The translations under genes were made by a program, and so were the position numbers. Under the pieces are notes generated by a model. The model was not told the DNA's origin and made no database searches. It saw only the letters and a list, made by a program, of their open reading frames with translations. A DNA stretch of 64,000 nucleotides from Prostheceraeus crozeri (taxonomy: Eukaryota > Platyhelminthes > Polycladida > Euryleptidae), in the NCBI GenBank assembly GCA_907163375.1, contig CAJQUW010005215.1, forward strand, positions 1 through 64,000, written 5' to 3'. Below, in pieces: positions 57,695 to 64,000 of the stretch (position 1 is the stretch's first letter; each line of letters begins with the position of its first letter).

Positions 57695-58585
57695 TCATTT
57701 ACGTTGATGATTAAGATTTACGTGTGTGAATGGACAACAACCGCGTGATAACTTTATTAATTTTCTGTTGCACTTTTCTATTGCGTCAAGCAGCGTGTGA
57801 TGTACGTTAATTTCTTTTCTATTAACTTGCATTTTCTCCTGATTCATCTTCAACGCCGTTTTAAGTGCATTCAATTGAACTTTAAGAACATCTAACTGAT
57901 TTTTAACAGCATCTAATTGTTCTTTATTTCCTTTATAATTTTTCTTTAATTCATTTTCTAAATTGATTTTAAGAGTTTTCATATTATCAACTTTTTGATT
58001 TAGTGAGTTTACTTCATTAATTATTCTATTCATCTTTTTCATTTGTTCAGTAATTTTAGAACTTAATTCATCAACACTTTTTTGGAACGTAGCTTGTAAC
58101 TTATTTAAATTTTGAAAAATTTTTTTAAGAAGTCTTTCTAATTCATTTTCTAATTGTTCTTTCAATAGTTGTATCTGATGTTTATTTTTAATGACTGCAG
58201 ATTCTAACTTTATTAAAAGTAATATTAAAATTTTTAATTGTTCTGAATATTTTTTAAAAAGTTTTGCTATATTTACTTCTAGCTCTCTATCCTTTTTATC
58301 AAGTTTTAATAATTTTTCGTTTAATGATTTGTCATTAATTTTAAGCAACTTTAATTCATTCATCAGTGGAACCAAAACATCATTTATATATTTTCCTTTT
58401 AAGTCATTAATTTGCGTATCAACATATTGTTTATTCGTTAATTCTGTATTTTGTTGCGGGAGAATAGAAAGATGTAATGGGCCAGATAAAACGTCTCCAG
58501 TTTTCATGATATAATTTTCTATTTCTATTTCAGATTCATGATTATTCGGGATACATGCACCTCCACCAACATTTGGTAACATCAT
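57695..58585 (-). CDS. Coiled-coil fibre-like protein of the Polinton
   Basis: An intact frame of 296 residues. Residues about 28-62 contain MKTGDVLSGPLHLSILPQQN and LTNKQYVDTQINDLKGKYI, which resemble the repeat found in phage and virus fibre shafts (GDL.G.L.L...P, then NK.YVD). Residues about 65-270 are a near-continuous Leu/Lys/Glu/Gln heptad coiled coil. The C-terminus has CCPFTHVNLNH. There is no signal peptide or membrane helix. The position beside the capsid genes and the fibre-like motif suggest a trimeric spike or fibre. That role is inferred. It has no tryptophan codon and no stop, unlike its neighbours. Confidence 0.65.
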   Translation of the reverse strand: MMLPNVGGGACIPNNHESEIEIENYIMKTGDVLSGPLHLSILPQQNTELTNKQYVDTQINDLKGKYINDVLVPLMNELKLLKINDKSLNEKLLKLDKKDRELEVNIAKLFKKYSEQLKILILLLIKLESAVIKNKHQIQLLKEQLENELERLLKKIFQNLNKLQATFQKSVDELSSKITEQMKKMNRIINEVNSLNQKVDNMKTLKINLENELKKNYKGNKEQLDAVKNQLDVLKVQLNALKTALKMNQEKMQVNRKEINVHHTLLDAIEKCNRKLIKLSRGCCPFTHVNLNHQRK

Positions 58586-58630
58586 TTTTTAAACAGTAAA
58601 AAAATAATTTTTTCTGATAAAAATAAAAAA

Positions 58631-58942
58631 ATGGAAATGAGTCAAATGTGCCAAATTATGAATCCTAAGTCAGAGCTCTATGATAGTAAATATCAGTGTA
58701 CGGATTGTTTAAAAACAAAAAAAATGTGTTTAGGTTGTCAAAAAATTATATTGGAGAAAAAAATGGAAAAAGGAAATTTAGAAAAATTATATTCGCCCGT
58801 ATCATCCTGTTCTTCTTATTCGACGATATCATCGAGATTTGAAAATAAATGTTTTGATAATAATAGTAATAATCCATGTATAGATATTAATCTTTTTTTT
58901 GAATTACAAGCTAAAATATTTAAAGAACAAACTAAAGGTTAA
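58631..58942 (+). CDS. Small Cys-rich protein, unknown
   Basis: 103 residues, first of the plus-strand block, divergent from the fibre-like gene with only 45 bp between starts, so the gap probably holds both promoters. Two CxxC pairs, CTDCLKTKKMCLGC, suggest a small zinc-binding fold at residues about 22-36. A Ser/Asn-rich linker and a hydrophobic end (LFFELQAKIF) follow. I do not recognise the family. A regulatory or DNA-binding role would fit but is not shown. Confidence 0.5.
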   Translation: MEMSQMCQIMNPKSELYDSKYQCTDCLKTKKMCLGCQKIILEKKMEKGNLEKLYSPVSSCSSYSTISSRFENKCFDNNSNNPCIDINLFFELQAKIFKEQTKG

Positions 58943-58953
58943 CCTAAAGGTTT

Positions 58954-60353
58954 TTGGAAACAAATTATTGTATATTTCCAGGTGAACCATTTATTAAATT
59001 TATGGATATTGTAAGTAAATATAATGATGTTGCATATGTAGAACTGAATAAAGAAAATATGGTTATCATAGGGTATAATAGTGTATATGGGTTAATTAGA
59101 GCGGTTTTACCAATTAGTAATATTGATTGGATTGAAACTAAAACTATCAATCATATCAACATTAGAGAATTAGTAAAAAACTTAAAATCTTTCTCAAAAT
59201 CTAAAATTAGATTATTTGTTGATGAATTAAAGCAATATAATATTCATATTGAAAGTAAAAAACATAATAATGAATTATTATGTCAAGTATATTATAGAGA
59301 TACTGTTTATAAAAGAGAAATGGTAGAAATGTCCCAAAGATAGGATAATGATACATATGTGGGATTCTATTCTAATTTTAACATCAATTTATTAAAATCT
59401 TATATAAATGGTTTAGCACAACAAGAAAAAATTTATATGTGGACAACACCTTATACTATTAACAATAACCATAATCATAATCATAATAATAATAATCCTG
59501 TGCATCATATTGAAGAATCTGATAATAATGATGATAATAATGATAATAATAAAGATAATAATGATTCTAATACAGTAAAACAAATAAATAATAAAATTAC
59601 TAGTAATTATTAAAATTTATATCTCAACATGATATTAATACTACATATAATCAAAATTTATCTAAATTTCATTTTTTAACAATTGAAAATAATAATAATG
59701 GAATAGTTGAAGATACTATTAGACAACTATGTGTTGGGTCTGCAAAATTTAAATTAGGAGTTACATCTAATCAATTTAAAATTTTATCACCTTTAATAAA
59801 AACTAAAAATGATTCAGATTATGGTGGTGTTATTAAATTTCCCAATAGAGATCAAAGACCAATATTTTTCTCTATTATATTATTATCAGATAATAAATAT
59901 AATTTGGAATTAGATATTCCTATCAGAGAATGTCATCCTATACCAAAAAGTGTAATTTATAATGTTGATGAAGAACCAATAGTTAGTGAAAATAAATTCA
60001 AATAATCTTTTAATAAGACTTTATATGATAAAGAAAATAAAATAACTAAAGAACGTGATATTATACGTGAAATATTTCATTATCTTCCTAATTATTATTC
60101 TAGTCATGAAATTAATGTTACAAAAGAAATGTATGCTGACCGTGATAAAGAAATATATTATTTTATTTCACATTATGATAAAACGGTAATTCATTGTATA
60201 CATTTAAATGTCGGAGAATATAAAAATACTATCCCTTATTTGAAAGAAATTAATAATATTAAAAAATTTGATATTGAAGTTTTAGAAATTATAAAAAAAC
60301 AATTAGAGACAAAATATTCTATAAATAAATTTTTAGATGTAATAAAGTTTTAG
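58954..60353 (+). pseudogene. Polinton gene of unknown function (broken)
   Basis: The frame opens at 58948 without an ATG. A TTG stands where a start would be expected, and the first ATG is at 59001. It continues through an in-frame TAG at 59341-59343, then an Asn/Asp/His-rich low-complexity tract (59460-59600), a stop, and a frameshift near 59610. A second frame (59613-60353) is broken by TAA at 60003-60005. Sequence on both sides of each stop looks coding (codon use like the neighbours, no extra stops). The first half has an alternating strand pattern faintly like a sliding clamp, which I cannot confirm. It could be two genes. Confidence 0.5.
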
Positions 60354-60503
60354 ATGTAATAAAATTTTGATATGTAATGAAATTTTTAGATGCAATAAAT
60401 TTTTAGATGTAATAAAAAATTATTATTCCCACGTGTCATCATTTGATATTAAAATGTCTATATCTAAAATTAAAACACAAATTTTTTCTTTAAAAAACAA
60501 ATA

Positions 60504-63500
60504 ATGGAAAATACCAAGTTTTATTGTGCCTTATGTAAAAGACAGTTACAAACAAAAAGAAGTTATCAATCTCATTTAAAAAGTATAATGCATTTACAAA
60601 ATGAAGATCGAGCTTATGAGGGAAATATATCAAAATTAAATAATTACAAAAACTATCTAGATACATTACCTACTGATATAAAAGTTAAAAAAATATTTGA
60701 TGATTATTCACATTCGGAATATAAAAAAGTTTTTAATAGTGAAGATTTTTTTGGTGAAATCGAAGGATCTAGTACTTCGCCCGAAACAGATAAAAGATAT
60801 TTATTCAATGAAACTGACGAAACTGAGAAAACCGACGAAGCTGTAACAGATACAAAATATTTATTTGATGAGTCTGTTGAACATAATGAAGCCGATGAAA
60901 CCTTTTATGATGTACTCATATTAACAAACTTCTATAATATATTTAAGAAATCTTTTAAATGTTATATGAATGTAGAAGTACTCTATACAAAAACTGGATC
61001 CGATGGAATGACTGAAGAAATAATACAAGGGCATTTTACACAGACACAAGAAATTCATAATGTAAATGATATACAACCCATATTTGAAACAATGATAAAT
61101 ATATTGAAAGATGCTTTAGCTGAAGTTCAGTTTGCGTGAATCTGGTTGGAGATTTATTGCAATACTATCTAAGAAAATAACAATTGACAAATATGAAAAT
61201 AATACTGATGGTAGTTACATACCCCTTCCTTTCAGTTCTCCACAAATTATCAACATACAGAATGAAGATGAATATTGTTTTCTGTGGAGTGTTATAGCAC
61301 ATTTACATCGTGCAATATATCACAAAGAAAGACTAAGTCATTATAATAAAGAAGAATATATAAATGAACTTGATCTTTCTGATGACTTAGATGAAGGTCC
61401 GTATAATTATAATAAATTAATGAAGTTTCATAAAAAGAATAAAAATCTAATAGAAGTAAATGTTTTTGAATTAAATGTGAAGTATATTTCTATTGGTGAT
61501 GTTGCTCCCCTATATCCCGGAGATATTGAAGTTAATAACATTGTTTATAACAACTTTAAAGAATTTTATTTGAAAAACAAAAATTTATGCCAAACAGAAA
61601 TAGTATACAATGAAAGAGGAAATTACATGCATCATAATATTATTTACAAAGGAATTGTAATATGTACTGAAAAATATGAAATTATAAAAACATTATCACC
61701 AATAATGATTAATCACAATAATTGTAAAGGACATGGATTTCCCTATGAGTATGAAACAGAATATTCATCTCTATCATCAGAATATAGACATAAATTAGAG
61801 ATGTTACCGCAACTATATAAAAAACAATATCAACAAGAATATCAACAAGAGTTACAAATGTTACATAATCAATATCAACAAGAAGAAACTATATTATTTC
61901 ACAAATATATTGAAGACGAAAGGAATCTTGAAGATGAAGAATATTTTAAATTATTATACATAATCAACCAACAATACTCAATTCAATGAACTAGAATGTC
62001 ATCCAAAAAATCTGCAACAATATAAAAAATATTGTCACCAAAAAAATCTAAAAGAATATATTAAGAGTAAAAATATATTAAGTAAGGAATATCGCGAACA
62101 ATATGAATAACAATGTCGAAAACATTACGAAGAACAATTTCAAAAAATATATCAAGAACAATATCAAGAACAGCTAGGAATATTACAACAGGAATATCAA
62201 CAAAAGTTAAAAATGTTAAAGCATCAGTTAATGCAACCAGCACAAGCGAATATACTATATTATCAAGGTCATTACATATTGTGTAAAGATATTTCTATAT
62301 TTACAAAAACTTCAGATAATGCTAATTTTCCTTGTCTCCAATGTATGACGAGCTTTAGAACTAAAGAAGAAATGAATAGACATTTGGAGAATTGTCAACA
62401 AAATGAAGCGGTTAATAATACTTTTACTACAGAAGATTATTTAGTATATAATAAATGGTATTACAAAAATAAAGTACCCTTTATTATATATTGTGATTTT
62501 GAAGCATATAATGTTAACATGACACAAAGTTCTGGTAAGCATTTGCTTGAACAAAACCATTATGTTGGGGAATGTACATTCATTCAAATTATCCTGAATT
62601 ATTTAAATCAGAATATTATCAATACTATGGTGAAGATAGTTCAGAAATGTTTACAAAGAATATAGAAGAATTACAAAAATATTTTTCACAATTGATTAAA
62701 ACAAATAAACCATTGCTTCCATTAACGTATGACCAATTAGTAGAAATTTGATAATGAAAAAAATTGTTATTACTGTGGAAAAGAATATACAACTTATAAA
62801 GTAAAAGATCATGATCATCTAAATGGATTATATAGAGGTGAAGCACATAATTCTTGTAATCTTAATGCTAATAAATTTAGATATAACTTTGTACCTGTAT
62901 ATTTCTACAATGGCTCTAAATATGATTTCCATTTAATAATAAAAGATCTATTCTCATCTGAAAAATTACAACAACTAAGAACAAACGTACTATGTCAAAC
63001 AGAAGAAGAATATTTTTCAATGCAATTTGGTGTATTAGAATATTAGATGCATTTAGATTTTTTAATCCTTATTCATTAGAGTTCATGGGAAACACTTTGA
63101 AACCTGAACAATGTAAAATATTAAATAAATATAATTTAAAACCTTTAAAAGGTATTTTTCCCTACGAATATTTAACTGGAGATATAGATAGAATAAATGA
63201 AATAATGCAAGAACATCAACTTTCTTCACGCGATAGACTTAAATCAACATTAAAACAATCACAACTATCTGAAGAAGATTATGCAGAAGCTGAAAAAAAT
63301 TGGAAAGAGTTAAATTGTAGAACAATGTATGATTATACAATGAAATATCTTCAGATAGATGTATTAATCCTTGCTGATCTTTTTGAAAACTTTCGTGACA
63401 TGTGTTTAGAATATTATGGAATAGATCCATGTTATTGTTATTCTACACCAGGTTTAACATGGTTAGCAGGATTAAAACATACTGGTGTTAAACTTAAATA

Positions 63501-64000
63501 TTATAAAGAAAGTTCTTATGATAAATTATTATTTTTGGAATCTGGAATTAGAGGTGGTGTTTAATCTGTCCTAGGTAATAGATATGTTAAATGTTGTAAT
63601 AAGAAAGTAAATCCTGATGATTACGATTATTTAAAAATTTTAAATCCAGAAGAGAAAGATCGATTTATAAAATTGTTTAATCAAAAATAGAAGGACGTAT
63701 ATCAAATGAAGAGAGTCAAGCAGCAGTTGATGTTACATTATGATTTTAGTAGCTTATATTTTTCTTGCATGATACAAGAATTACCAACAGGTGAAATGGA
63801 ATGGAGCACCATTCTTGAATACGAACCTACATTAGATGGGGAAAATAATTATGGTAATATATATGAAGTTGATTTAGCAGACCCTGATTATATAAAAGGC
63901 GCAACAAAATATTATCCTTTCTGTCCCGAAAACAAAATTCCCAATAAAGAAGATTTTTCAGATTATCAAAAATCTTTAAGTCCTAAGAAATACAGGCCAA
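60504..64000 (+). pseudogene. polB: Protein-primed family B DNA polymerase (partial, broken)
   Basis: ATG 60504 starts with a U1-type C2H2 finger (FYCALCKRQLQTKRSYQSHL). Then come the Polinton polymerase N-terminal region (SGWRFIAILSKKITIDKY), a Gln/Tyr/Glu-rich insert (61800-62230) and a second finger (CLQCMTSFRTKEEMNRHLENC). Exonuclease motif I follows (FIIYCDFEAYN), then a zinc region with KDHDHLNGLYRGEAHNSCN, Exo II (ILDAFRFF) and Exo III (YLQIDVLILADLF). Near 63740 is the polymerase motif A region (HYDFSSLYFSCM), after which the window ends. The remaining palm motifs are outside. Frame shifts lie near 61135, 61982, 62575, 62752 and 63035. Stops are TAA 62108-62110, TAA 63562-63564 and TAG 63688-63690. 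The intact enzyme would copy the element from its ends. Confidence 0.9.

Larger units (their letters stand above)
52000..64000. mobile_element. Polinton/Maverick, right end outside window
   Basis: The gene set identifies it: adenovirus-type cysteine protease, retroviral-type integrase, phospholipase A2-like protein, jelly-roll major capsid protein, minor capsid proteins and protein-primed family B polymerase. The left limit is uncertain, somewhere between about 52.0 and 53.4 kb. I could not find the terminal inverted repeat because its partner lies beyond 64000. No packaging ATPase is visible in the window. Genes on the left run minus and the polymerase runs plus toward the right end. Most genes are broken, so this is a fossil copy, although protease and fibre-like genes remain open. 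Confidence 0.9.

Noticed and set aside
58954..59343. PCNA-like sliding clamp
   Set aside because: The strand pattern is suggestive, but no clamp-specific motif could be seen, so it is left as unknown.
58954..63690. TAA/TAG read as Gln (ciliate-type code) in the plus-strand Polinton genes
   Set aside because: The minus-strand genes, including a Gln-rich coiled-coil protein, use CAA/CAG with no TAA or TAG, and several frameshifts show ordinary decay.

Overview
This is a repeat-dominated stretch of an animal nuclear genome, AT-rich and intron-bearing. No bacterial operon, rRNA or CRISPR array is visible. The animal origin is inferred from the mix of element families (piggyBac, hAT, Crypton, Penelope-like, Ty3/gypsy, several LINEs, a Polinton/Maverick) and from one host gene, a leucine-rich-repeat plus immunoglobulin transmembrane protein at 49.4-50.7 kb with a splice acceptor and a polyadenylation signal. 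The mix resembles marine invertebrates, but I cannot name the species.

Layout. 1-5.4 kb: no recognisable gene. 5.4-6.5 kb: a dispersed repeat with a tRNA-like T arm, then a perfect 94-bp-arm palindrome carrying a hammerhead-ribozyme-like motif. 6.6-13.4 kb: a piggyBac element bounded by TTAA, split by a 4-kb LINE with a 7-bp target duplication. 13.4-14.1 kb: a hAT derivative with a BED finger. 14.8-16.9 kb: a Crypton tyrosine-recombinase gene, an internally deleted copy of it, and a palindrome. 18.5-22.4 kb: a deleted hAT with 8-bp target duplications and a field of AATCCCGGGATT motifs. 24.8-30.3 kb: a 5.5-kb foldback element with about 1-kb inverted arms, 175-bp tandem units, iterated 12-mers and a 9-bp target duplication. 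30.6-33.2 kb: a second piggyBac. 33.9-36.2 kb: MITE-like repeats. 36.3-38.4 kb: a Penelope-like element with 405-bp inverted arms. 38.5-44.6 kb: LINE remnants. 44.6-47.6 kb: a Ty3/gypsy gag-pol remnant. 49.4-50.7 kb: the host LRR-Ig gene. 50.9-51.9 kb: another LINE remnant. From about 52-53.4 kb to the right edge: a Polinton cut off by the window end.

The Polinton has an adenovirus-type protease on the + strand, then a minus-strand block (a phospholipase A2-like domain in frame with a retroviral-type integrase, a minor structural protein, the major capsid protein, a second minor protein, a coiled-coil fibre-like protein), then a plus-strand block ending in a protein-primed family B DNA polymerase that runs off the window. 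It is decayed. Its in-frame stops are strand-patterned: six TGA in the minus-strand genes and five TAA/TAG in the plus-strand genes, most explicable as C-to-T changes on the same (+) DNA strand. The integrase has also lost one catalytic Asp by the same type of change.

Most coding sequence here is dead transposon sequence. The likely functional gene is the LRR-Ig receptor. The features most worth following are the strand-biased damage and gene fusions in the Polinton, the foldback element, and the palindrome with its ribozyme-like motif.
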